Below, in pieces: positions 1 through 10,675 of a stretch of DNA of 64,000 nucleotides (position 1 is its first letter; each line of letters begins with the position of its first letter). The position numbers were made by a program, and so were the translations under genes. Below the pieces are notes generated by a model, which made no database searches, was not told where the DNA came from, and worked only from the letters and a program-made list of their open reading frames with translations. Source of the stretch: Buddleja alternifolia. Its lineage: Eukaryota > Streptophyta > Magnoliopsida > Lamiales > Scrophulariaceae. Location of the stretch: assembly GCA_019426215.1 (NCBI GenBank), contig CM033405.1, positions 30,782,199-30,846,198 on the forward strand, read 5' to 3'.

Positions 1-296
1 TATGGAACGCCGACGAGTGGGCCACGCAGCATGGCCAGGTTAAAACTAACTGGAGTTTGGCCCCCTTTACGGCGTCGTACAGAAATTTCACCTTTGATGG
101 CTGTACTTGGTCGCCGGAAACCGGCGGTTTTTGCAGCGCCGCCGATTTTGCAACTAAACCGGTGCTGAAAGTGGAGTTGGACCGGAGGAGCCGGGCGAGA
201 ATGAAGAAGCTGCAAAAGGATTATATGGTGTATGATTATTGTAAGGATAAATGGAGGTTTCCTAAGGGGCCTGGTCCTGAATGTAGGATTAATTAA
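1..296 (+). CDS. Xyloglucan endotransglucosylase/hydrolase (XTH), 3' exon only
   Basis: The window opens inside the last exon of an XTH gene; the reading frame starts at base 3 and ends at the TAA at 294-296. About 97 residues are visible. They begin WNADEWATQHG and continue with APFTASYRNF and DYMVYDYCKDKWRFPKG, which are hallmarks of the GH16 XTH family and its C-terminal XET_C extension, with the conserved Cys pairs near the end. Family knowledge: XTHs cut and rejoin xyloglucan chains in the primary cell wall during growth. The catalytic exon lies upstream, so activity cannot be judged. The segment aligns with the end of the complete XTH at 10676-13913 but differs clearly (FTFDGCTW here, FNANACTV there), so these are older paralogues rather than a fresh duplication. 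The start is missing because of the window edge, not because of damage. Confidence 0.93.
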   Translation, partial: WNADEWATQHGQVKTNWSLAPFTASYRNFTFDGCTWSPETGGFCSAADFATKPVLKVELDRRSRARMKKLQKDYMVYDYCKDKWRFPKGPGPECRIN

Positions 297-369
297 TTAG
301 TGGTTAACCACATTTTATTTTACTTTTGTTTAATTTTTTTTGTAATTTTTGTATAGCGAAGAATTCTGA

Positions 370-511
370 GGGTCATACTTAGTGACTCCCAGGATAATCT
401 ACACCATTAATATGGTTATACACATGAGGGGCCCACGTGAATATACACATGAGAAATGATGTAGATCAGTCGTGAGTTGGACTCCCAGAAGTCACCAAGT
501 AAGTATCATCC
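370..511. repeat. Short MITE-like inverted repeat
   Basis: The left end (GGTCATACTTAGTGACTCCC from 371) is matched in reverse complement by the right end (GTCACCAAGTAAGTATCATC, 491-510) with a few gaps, and GATCTACAYCATT-like sequence pairs further in. The length of about 142 bp fits a small non-autonomous DNA transposon just after the XTH gene. No clean target duplication was found, so the superfamily is open. A CACGTG hexamer lies between the arms. Confidence 0.4.
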
Positions 512-1698
512 GGGATCAGAAGTGCTCTAGGATTTTGAGTTTGATTCGATCAGATGTATTTGTTTTTGTTTATTTTTACCGTAGTTGGTTATTTGAAAAT
601 TAGGGATTGATAGTTAGAAATGGGGTAATTCATATTGGATTATTCGCCCAAAAGAAAAATGATATTTGATTTATTGATATTCTTTCGCTTCATTATTTAT
701 TTTTCTAAATTAGGAGAAATTAATTTTGTGTAAAGCTTAAGGTTCGAAAATTCTATTTATTTATTATCAAGTTTGACTTCCATCAAATGTATCGGGATTT
801 GTGAACCGTTGGCGTAGCTTGTTATTCATAGTTGATATTTTCATATTAATAATTGATAATTGATAATTGATAATAGTTTTACACTTTTATTGATACTCTG
901 TACGATGATATCTAACGCTGCACTTTAAAAAAAGTAAAGAAAAAGAAATTACTATGTGTATTACTATGCAAATTGTGATATCAAAAAAATGAATATAAAA
1001 ATAAAGTGGATTTATATTTTTTTTTTTTTGGGTCTTTAAAGGAGTTTTAGATATTTTATTTTTGTATAGCCACAATGACTGTTAAAATCAAAAATAAATT
1101 ACCATGTTAAAATCAAACATAAATTATACAAAGTATTTAAATAATTTATTATTAAAAAAAATTCATTTTTATAAAATTTATTAATTTGAAAAATCCGAAA
1201 TTTAAAAAATTTGAAAAAAAATCAATTGATCAATTCTTCACTTAAGATATTAAGGGTAAATATAGTCCAATATTTGAATGAAAATTTGTAGAATCAATTT
1301 TTGAAATTGAAAAATATTTTCATTGGTTTTCTAGATATTGTCATGTCTCGGATTACAATTATCAAACGGGTGGTTTGGAGCCTTGAATTATACGGGTTGA
1401 CCCAAATCTGCCTGCTATTATGGTGGGCCTGAACGGAAACTTCAAAAGTGGACTAGAACTTGTCCAAGCCCACATTAATGTAACTAAGTTTTCAATTGGG
1501 CTTGTCAGCCCGAGTCTAACCTCTTGCTTAGTTGCCAAAGCCCAACCTTATTTACTGCTTCGCCTTTGCACATTTGGATGGGCCATCAATACGTACACAT
1601 GATGTGTGCATGATACTATAATTTCAATGGTTTATATTTATTATTGCGACTTATAAGTTAGTAGGTTTGGACTGTCCAACAGTCCAAGTCACCACACC
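512..1698. other. Intergenic, nothing recognised
   Basis: AT-rich sequence with short low-complexity runs, including tandem TTGATAA copies near 850-873 and a T run near 1018. The open frames here have no recognisable domains or plant-gene composition. Confidence 0.6.
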
Positions 1699-1700
1699 AT

Positions 1701-1754
<54 letters not shown>
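1699..1754. repeat. (AT)n microsatellite
   Basis: An uninterrupted run of about 28 AT units directly abuts the left terminus of the TTATACAGT-type element. The other copies of that family in this window also start or end in AT/TA runs, so the run may be the preferred target rather than chance. Confidence 0.9.
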
Positions 1755-1760
<6 letters not shown>

Positions 1761-4072
1761 TGGATCAAATACATACCTTGACATTAGGTAAGATCTAAAA
1801 CCCAATCTAGGCCTTTGATTCAATTTGATCTCAAGGTGTGTGTTTATCTTATTTTTCAGATTATTTAAATTGTTTTAATGATGGGAAGGGCATTTTAGGC
1901 AGTAAAACATAACAAACTAAATCTTCCCATAACAAATTCCTGATTTTTCTCCATAACTGATTTTGCTTCCCAGTTTATTTTTATTTCTAATTATAATTCG
2001 ATCTATTTACAGAAATTATCAATTTCATTACCAGAATCTGAAATTTCTTCATCATTCATCAATTCTGCTTCCAAATTCGTTTTTTCTTTCGAATCATAAA
2101 TTGTAAATTCCACATTTTTTTTCTGCATATTATACAGTACATTAATCATCATTATACAGTTTATTATATTCCATTATACAGTCCATATAACGCGATTATA
2201 CAGTGTGGTATTAAATGCAAAGAAAGTCAGTTTAATTCACAAACAAATTCTTCAAAAACAGAATTCACAAGAACAGATTCTTCAAAGATAAAAAATCAAA
2301 GCAAATAACAATGATATAAGCGAAATCATGGGAAAAAAATTCACTATGTCGGAATGATACAAAAATTGCACAGTTATAGCGAAACGGCGTGTTGAACAAG
2401 ACGCACTAGTGCGGTCTCGTGATTTTAGCCATCTGAGATCGTTTAGGGTTTCAAAATTGCGTTTTGTTAGTTTTTAAGACTTGTAAATAACAATTACATA
2501 TCATATAAACCATTATATAACATCTTATACAGTGTGGTACTAGTGACAAACACAATTAGTGATTTTTAAAATATTATACAGTAGCTTATAAACTATTATA
2601 CAGTAGTATGTAAACCATTATACAGTCGTTTGTAAATCATTATACAGTGTGTGTTTATAATCATTATACAGTAGTATGTAAACCATTATACAATAATACG
2701 TAAATCATTATACAGTGTGTGTTTATAACTATACAATTACAATCTTATAAACCATTATACGGTATCTTATAGCACATTATACAATATCATATTAATCAAT
2801 ATACAGTATTATATAAGTCATTATACAATGAATACAATAGCTAATTAATTCATTATACCATAGTTAATAAACAAATATACAGTAAATACAAACAAGGTAA
2901 AGTTTGGAAATAATGGAAATAAATAAAAATGAAAATAAAAATTCGAATGAAAACATAAAAACGCGAAAAAACCTATTAAAACGATAGAATTTGGGCCCGA
3001 GAGGGTGGTGCTCAGCATACTTATGATAAGTATCTGAGTTGTTTTTAAAACGACATTTCCTTCGAGATTGATGTAGAGCTTGGGGCCAAATTCCAAAAAC
3101 AGTTTTTGCCTTTCGAAAATTTAAAATATATATATTTTTTTTTATTTTTTAAAGCAAAATACAGTACATGAGTGGTGATATACAGTATGGTATTTTAGTG
3201 ACACCACAATTAGTGATTTTTAAACTATTATACAGTAGGTTATAAATCATTATACAGTAGCTTATAAACCATTATACAGTAAATACAACGGTGATATACA
3301 GTGTGCGATTACTGATATACAATTAGTGATTTTCAAACCATTATACAGTATGTTATAACATATTATACAGTATCATACAACTCATTATATAGTGTGTGTT
3401 TATACATTATACAATTACAATCTTATAAATCATTATACAGTATCTTATAACACAATATACAGTTAAATATAAGCCAATATACAGAATCATATAACCCGTT
3501 ATACAGTGAATACAACAACTAATAAACATTATACAATAGCTAATTAATACATTATACAATAGCTAATACACAAATATACAGTAGGAGGAGATTGATATTT
3601 CACAATCGAATTTTCAGTTCGCGAAATTCATGGCTATTTTCCGGTCGTCTTCCCCAACTAGTTTCCGGTTGTCTTCGAGCAGCAACTCACGCAAATTCCA
3701 AAAGTTTAATATTTCAGATTTGGTTTTTTCAATCTCGGTTTTTCAGAAATTTCAGAATTTTTTTTGTGATAATTGACCGAAATATGAGGTTAATACGATT
3801 TTATAAATTGATTGCGTTAATCTTGGCCTGGGATTGAGAGATTTTCGTGGGTATCAGATTTGGAGAGATTGTAGGAGATTTTCTGTTATATTTTGGGTAA
3901 GTGGATGTTGTATAATCTTGTCATTTTGTCTATTATACCCCTAATCTTTATTTTTCAATTTTTACCGCCTGTTTATTCCTTATTTTTTGGACTGTTGGAT
4001 TTAATTGATCAAATGGTGTGTATTGGGTCTTAGATCTTATCTAAGAGAGTGTATGTATTGGGTCTTGACCCT
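1755..4072. mobile_element. TTATACAGT-family TIR element, copy 1
   Basis: The left terminus reads AGGGTATGGATCAAATACAT and is followed by AGATCTAAAACCCAATCTAG. The right terminus, reversed, reads AGGGTCAAGACCCAATACAT and then AGATCTAAGACCCAATACAC. These are imperfect terminal inverted repeats of roughly 80-90 bp. The interior carries about 18 exact TTATACAGT motifs plus many one-base variants (TATACAATA, TATACGGTA), mostly in one orientation, from about 2130 to 3590. No transposase is present, so it is non-autonomous. Both ends lie in AT repeats, which hides the target duplication. Two related copies occur at 17654-19040 and 19057-21563. The superfamily is not assigned. Confidence 0.7.
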
Positions 4073-4081
4073 ATATATATA

Positions 4082-4528
4082 GGGAAAATTACACTGGGTA
4101 CCCTTGAGGTATTGCCTAATTACGGTTTACACCCCCTAGTTCAAAATATTACATTTAACATCCTGTAGTTTAATATATTGATGTAAGGTTGGGCAAAATC
4201 CTCTAATGTTCATGAATTAATAAGATTTCTCAGTTAATCCTCATATTACACCATAAATGCTCATATTACACCAAATAGAAACACAAATGCAAGAAATTCA
4301 GTAAGTTCAAGAATTTCTAAACCTAACAAATAACACCATAATTATACTAATCCTAACATATACACTCATACTGTTTACCATGCATAACAAATAACACCCA
4401 TAATTATACTAATCCGTACAACCTTACATCAATATATAAAACTACAGGATGTTAGATGTAATATTTTAAACTAGGGGGTGTAAACCGTAATTAGGCAATA
4501 CCTCAAGGGTACCCAGTGTAATTTTCCC
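4082..4528. mobile_element. MITE with very long, nearly perfect inverted arms
   Basis: The ends GGGAAAATTACACTGGGTAC and GTACCCAGTGTAATTTTCCC are exact reverse complements, and the match continues inward for about 109 bp with few changes. The 447-bp element holds a non-coding centre with TCATATTACACC and AACAAATAACACC repeats. TATATATA flanks both sides, so the target duplication cannot be read. It abuts the right end of the element at 1755-4072. Long arms would suit a Mutator-like derivative, but this is inferred. Confidence 0.8.
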
Positions 4529-5651
4529 TATATATATATTGTTTAAAATAGTGTACCATTTAGTATTTCATAAACTTATTGCATACACATATATGTATAT
4601 GTATGTATGTATGTACTCAAATTATCAAAAAAAAAAAGAGTATGTGCGTATGTATATACTCAATCTAATCTTATTATTTTATTATAATATTTAAAATGAA
4701 TCTGAATTCATGCTTTCATCTCTTTTCTATGTGGACAATGAGGTGGATGAGTTTTTTCTTCACTATTTTGCCACATTTGAATATTACCTTAAATACCTTC
4801 CATGTTATAATTTTGAACCTTTTGATTATCATTTATGGAATATTATTTTTTCACCAATGAAGGTCAACTATATCTTTTACTATATCTATACGTCAGTTAT
4901 ATTTCACTAAATATATACCCTATTAAATTTTTGTTTTGACTTTGGCAATCATCCTTGATTCAAGCATCAAATCATTTAAGTAGTTACTTCTAAAATACAT
5001 ATGATCATAATATTCTTTTTTTAATTCAGTTTATGTTCTATATTTTCTTTATATAAATTAATTTAATCTAACAAAATTATTAATTAGTATTAATTTCTTT
5101 GTTTAAATTTTTTTTATTATGCAGGAATTTACTTATTCATTCCCGAAAATTAGTTTTGAACTTCAAAGAACAATGATCCATGGTTAATCAATTTAAAACT
5201 GAATTCGAATTGACTTAAATTAAGCCAATCAAATTTCAAACTTACCAGAGTCTAGCAATGTATAAATCAAAATCCAGTAAGCTATTTGATTAACTCTCTC
5301 ATTATTACTATTATTTATTATTTTTTGATATAAGCTCAATCATTAATTCCATAATTTCTTATGTTTATCCTTAAACTTGAACTGCTATTGACTATTATAT
5401 TTCATTAAGGTTACGTTTCCCACCCTTAATTTCCAACTTTCCATAGTCATCCATTTCTTCCATATATTCATTGGTTCAATTAAAATTTCCATTTGAATTT
5501 TCTATGTTATCAATAAGTACATTGGTGTAATATTTGATATTATTTATTGTATTCACGTTACAAAATTCTACACTATATTTCTATCTTTACATACTTAAGT
5601 TACAATCTCCCCCTATAATTTCGTCATTTACATAATGAACCACGCCAGGTA
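4529..5651. other. Intergenic, nothing recognised
   Basis: AT-rich DNA without a supportable gene. The one moderate open frame, at 4710-4910, is rich in Phe, Tyr and Ile, as expected from AT-rich noise, and has no domain. Confidence 0.6.
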
Positions 5652-5669
5652 TGACTTTAGTTGCCTTTT

Positions 5670-5869
5670 TTTTTTTAATTCAAGAGGGAGGGGATATCCT
5701 ACATATTTAATCCAACAAACCCGGATTGATAGTTATAATCTTGAGCTATAAAGACTCTATCTAGCTCCATAAAGGAGGGAAGAGCCACAACTTGTGGCAG
5801 TCTGGATTCGAACCCAGGACCTCTCACATAAAGTGGCAGGTGGATACCACTAGACCAACAGGTCTTGGG
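5670..5869 (-). mobile_element. tRNA-derived SINE, copy 1
   Basis: Read on the minus strand it begins with an A-box-like TGGTCTAGTGGTATC and a B-box GGTTCGAATCC about 40 bp on. It ends in an A-rich tail, seen as the T run at 5665-5676 on the plus strand. The target duplication TGACTTTAGTTGCCTTTT is perfect over 18 bp, at 5652-5669 and 5870-5887. Related copies lie at 17017-17219 and 56456-56702. SINEs are copied by LINE enzymes. Confidence 0.92.
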
Positions 5870-5887
5870 TGACTTTAGTTGCCTTTT

Positions 5888-8800
5888 AGTAATTCTAAAT
5901 TTAGTTTTAACATATATGATAAATGACCATTTTTGCCCACTGTGATTTATGTTTATGGTCAGTTTATATTGTTTCGAATTACGTGAGTGATCTTTTAAGC
6001 TAACAGCTACATATTCTATCCATTTTTTATTTATTAAATTATCTCAATAACTTTTATTCCCGCGTCCTACTTTATTGAAAAACCACATTTTATAATCACT
6101 TTTTCCCATTTAAAAAATAATAAATACTTTTCTAAATCTAAATACTATTAGATTGTTTCCACGTTCAGCACTTACATCAATTTCTTAAATGTATTATGAA
6201 TGTACTTCTTAAAAAAATTTATTTAGTTCAATATCTGTAAATGCGTGCATGCTATAAACAAAACAATGGAAAATTTTAATTTGAGTATTAAAGTTCAGAA
6301 TAAAGCACAGAGTCATTAAGAATTGTATTCCTTCTGTTACTATTGACAATGATGCACATGAAAAGCTAGCACACAATTTTAGGAAAAAATTGATTTAATT
6401 TAGTAACCCAAAATTATTAACAAAAGAAAAAAAAAATCGAACCCCACAATGTGAAAATAGTTTCAAACCAATATTTAATATCCAATTACTTCTCTTCTTT
6501 CTCTCCACAAATGAATTTTTTCTCCTTGAAATCCAATATAAGATCCTCTTTATATGTATCAGGAAATATACATTTCAACTATTTTCTCTTTCTATTGCAT
6601 GCAGTTTGATGTAACTTAATAATTTGTTCATTAACTTTTACCCGTAATTTTTCTTTGTTGCGGGAGATAAATGACTCGAAATCTAAAAATCAAATAATGG
6701 AGGACTAAAAGCAGGTAATTGTAATTATATCATTATTTAAATATTCATAATTTTTTTCTCTTCAAGTGTTATATTGCGATTGTTTTTTCTGGCCATTTAA
6801 TGACTATTGCAGATTTATCTTCATGTTTGCAAGCTGATGTCGGCCTAACTTTGTTCTGAAGATGATATCATGAAGAAAATCATTGTGTGTAAATCGTACG
6901 AGCTCTATAAGTAACACTTTCTATTTTTTAATCCACCTCTCAAAATATAAATATTTGAAAATTTATAGTAAAAATTGTTATAAATGTGACAAATATTTAT
7001 AACTTTTGGAACACCTAATTATTTTATGGATATTATAAATAAATTATTCGTAAACTCAATTATTTCTTAATGATAAATAAATTATTTGTATCAAATAAAT
7101 TTTGGTTATGTTAGGTTTTCTTTTTGTAATTTGGATAATTTGAGGTTGAACTGAGAAAATAATAGTAAATTATTTTGTAAATAAATTTGTTCTCACTTCT
7201 CAAACATGGCAACAAATGCACTCTTTTGATACTATGTAATGCATCAATATACTTTGAACTTAGACTCAGAATGAATAAAGTAAACTTTTTGAAAGCATTT
7301 TATACTATTTAAATGAATCAAATCTCATGGTTTTTATCTCTCCCTCCCTATGAACCATAAGGTTCATAAAGTTCTTTGGTCACATTTTACCACACTTAAA
7401 AGCCACTTTACATATTATTAATGTCGGTAACATTTCAAATAAAGGCCTCATGAATATAATTACGAAGTACATGTATAGTCATGATCGGTTATATTTTCCC
7501 AAAGATGTATGCATAAAATCATGCATGCAGTCTATATGTTTTTATCCAATCCCTACTATTTCAATATATGTAAATTGTAACAAGTAAATTAAAATTTGTT
7601 TCAATTCCTACTGAATCAACTTTCAGTACATAGTTTTTAAAGAAGAAATTATCCCTAACACTATTCTAAGTTTTGTGAATTTAAACTGTTTTGGTCATTT
7701 TTGTTGTTAACTTTGACGTTGTTTACTAAATCGAAACATACTTATATTTGTACAGTTAAAATATAATTTGAGGGTCATATAATAGATTAACTTCATATAA
7801 AAAAATTAAATTACAAAAATCAAAATTATTTTAATTTGTATGTCACCAATAACATTGCAAGTTGATTCAATTTTTTTATTAAATTAAATTTTTTATTTGT
7901 GTAAATTTGTTTTTTATTATTATTATTAATGTGATGTTAAGTGAGAATTATAAATTAAGAAACTTTGCATAAAAAGTTTCTCTCCGTGCAACACATTGGA
8001 CCAATACTAGTACATATGTATGTATGTACCATTTATATTATACATGCACCTCATATTGATGGAAATATATCATTAACTATTGGAGATGCCCATGAAAAAT
8101 TCGAGAAATAAGAGTGATGCTACTATAATAATTTGTGAAGTGCTGATATGAGTTCTCATTTAACTGTCAATTTCTGCAACGAATGTTAATTTTGATTTAC
8201 ATATTATGGTGACAGTATATCTTAAGAGTAGTGAACGATAGTTAGGTTTTTATGTTGCAAAACTCTGTTTATCTAGTATTATGTTTATTTACATAAGTCA
8301 TGGGTATAACAATCCGGATCCGAGGTATTTGGTTGGCAAATCCCATATAGTAGGTAAATCTAATCCAATCCCCGATCCTCTCATACCATATCGTACATGT
8401 TTACTTGAATAAGCAACACGTTCAAAAGAGCTATTTTCAATTTATCTCAAAAAATGAATAATTCTTGATGACTCGAGTCCTTAGAGATCCAACTCTCATT
8501 CAATTACGAACATATGTGGAACTCCAATATGCATAGGAAATTGTATCTTCCAAACCTACTAGCTAGTCCCAAGAGATCCACATTATGACTCAAAAGCCAA
8601 ACTTAAGGCACCATCAACAAACATTAAATGTTAAGTTATATTTATTGAGTAATAATTATTGAAGTTTGTATATATGTATGTATTGGGGATGTCCAAAGCA
8701 GGTCACATGATAGGACATGTACAATATACTGCCTGATCTCATCCACCTCTTCACTGATATATGACGGGAATTAAATGGTCCAAATGGCCAACAACATGTC

Positions 8801-9540
8801 AACAACACCACTTTTTCCAGTCGGCAGAAAAATACAACATTTTCCAATCCAAGAATCCTCCTTTATTCCCTCTCGTACATCATGTTACAGCTCATATCAT
8901 TTACAGAGCTTTAAAAATGCTGAATTGCTCATCATGACATCGGGTGATATTTGGTCACACCAGGAGTTCAACTCGAAAATTTTTTACCATACATAATGTT
9001 AAAAAAAAAAAATTTTGTGAATATTTTTCAATAGTTGGACTTCAGGAAAAAATTCAATGAATACACACAAAAGTGCAAATCTATACTAGAGAAAATTACC
9101 TACAGATCCTCATGTTTTGGTCAATTATAAAAAATATATACTCTGACTTTTTTAAAATTAGATAAAGTCTCTCATGTTAAGAATTACATTACACTCTCTG
9201 ATTATTTAAAATTTCTTATAATTTTCACCTTTTTAAACTTTACGAATAAACCCCAACAATTAGAGGATTTTTAGTGATTAAGACTGACGCGAGGGAGTGT
9301 GCATATTTGACCCTATATATACTATGTGCGAACACTGATTCTATAACAATTTCAGGACAAATTTCAATTTTTGGCATATTTCATCTTTGCATGAGAAACT
9401 ATAATAATCTAATTGTCATCTGTGCTTCGTGGCTTTTCATTAAAACAACTCGTTACAACTTACAAGAATATCATCAAAATTTGAAAATAGAAAATAATAT
9501 CAAAATATTTCTCCAATTCCAAGAGCCTCTATTTAACTTA
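5888..9540. other. Intergenic, nothing recognised
   Basis: About 3.6 kb of AT-rich DNA. I could not support a gene, RNA gene or transposon boundary in it. Open frames at 8656-8847 and 8775-8996 overlap on opposite strands and carry no domain. Confidence 0.55.
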
Positions 9541-10130
9541 GGAAAAAATTATGGTGGACCGAGAGCATTGATCTCGATCCACTATACTAAAAAGTAATAT
9601 TAGTGACAAAATTGAAAGTGACAATGTCAAACTTGTCACTAGATATATGTAGTGAGTGACAATAATTTTTACTTTGTCACAAAAAGAATTTTTAGTGACA
9701 AGAGTTTTTTTTAAAGTTGTCACTATTGAGAGTTAGTGACACATGTATAGTGACAACACAAATAGAGTGACAATTATAATTATCGTCACTAATTTATCAC
9801 TAAAGGTGTGTCACTAATTGTTAGTAGTGACAACAAATTCTTTATCATTAAGTATCAAGAGTGACAACATCTATACAAATTTTGTCACTATTTCTTGTGA
9901 CAAAACAAAAAATCTTGTCACTAAAAATTTACAATTTGTGACAAATTTAACATTATCACTTGGTATTTTGTCATTAATGTATTATTTTTTTGTGGTGATC
10001 TACTATCCACTACAAATTTACAGGGTATTTTTCATCACCCACCCTTCGAAACCCACCCTATGTACCACTTATGAATATGCTATGAATAATTAATCGAGAA
10101 CAATTATCTCATTCCACCATAGAATTATCC
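9541..10130. mobile_element. Foldback MITE split by a CACTA-type insertion
   Basis: The left end GGAAAAAATTATGGTGGACC pairs with the right end TTCCACCATAGAATTATCC. The interior GAGAGCATTGATCTCGATC plus ACTATCCACTACA matches the MITE at 14070-14243 (GAGAGTATTGCTCCCAATCC, ACTATCCACCACA, read on the minus strand). The MITE is interrupted at 9580-9997. Without the insert it would be about 170 bp, the size of the intact relative. Confidence 0.7.
9580..9997. mobile_element. Non-autonomous CACTA-type element (418 bp)
   Basis: It starts CACTATACTAAAAAG and ends TTTTTTTGTGGTG, whose reverse complement begins CACCACAAAAAAA. It is filled with TTAGTGACA/TGTCACTAA subterminal repeats in both orientations. 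A 3-bp duplication ATC (9577-9579 and 9998-10000) flanks it, the expected length for CACTA elements. The insertion lies in a MITE whose intact relative at 14070-14243 lacks it. A diverged relative sits in the XTH intron at 11228-11562. It has no coding capacity. Confidence 0.8.
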
Positions 10131-10587
10131 TCTTATCTATCAAGTAACAGCTCATATTGAGATCTTTAAAGCTAAAGTCATCAATGGTAAATTTTGTGAT
10201 CATGAAATGAAATAAATACAATTCAATGAACACACGTACACTTAAAGGTGGAGCCAGTAGTTGGTATGGGCAGTCGACTCCCCCAACTTCTAGAAAAGTT
10301 GATATTTTGAACCAATAATTTTTTGATTTCTTAAATTTTGCCACTTAAAATTAAAAAATATCAATTTTTTTCCAAATTTTTCATATTCGCATCTCAAATA
10401 TAAAATTTAAGAAATCAATATACAATATACATATTTATATATGCAAATTAATTTATGCTTATGCTTATGCTTATCTATTCCACAGCTAGCTGGTCACAAC
10501 TCAGCATATACTTCCAGATGTCAGTTCTTCACATAATCCACAAAATTTTTGTCCCATTTCTACCATCTTCTCATGCATTCTCAACTC
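10131..10587. other. Upstream region of the XTH gene
   Basis: 457 bp of AT-rich DNA between the MITE and the TATA box. It is the presumptive proximal promoter. I see no motif I would call a defined regulatory site. Confidence 0.5.
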
Positions 10588-10588
10588 C

Positions 10589-10596
10589 TATATATA
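10589..10596 (+). promoter_or_regulatory. TATA box of the complete XTH gene
   Basis: CTATATATAC lies about 85 bp before the ATG at 10676. That leaves a short 5' leader of roughly 55 bp (A-rich AACAAAACAAAAA just before ATG), which is normal for a plant gene. Confidence 0.7.
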
Positions 10597-10675
10597 CGTT
10601 ACAACATCTCAGATCAGTTACAAGAACAAAAAGAATCATCATAAATAAAGTCAAAAACATATAACAAAACAAAAA

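Noticed and set aside
5780..5869. Possible tRNA gene on the minus strand (A and B boxes, GGTTCGAATCC).
   Set aside because: The boxes head a 200-bp body with an A-rich tail and an 18-bp target duplication, and no cloverleaf closes, so it is a SINE.
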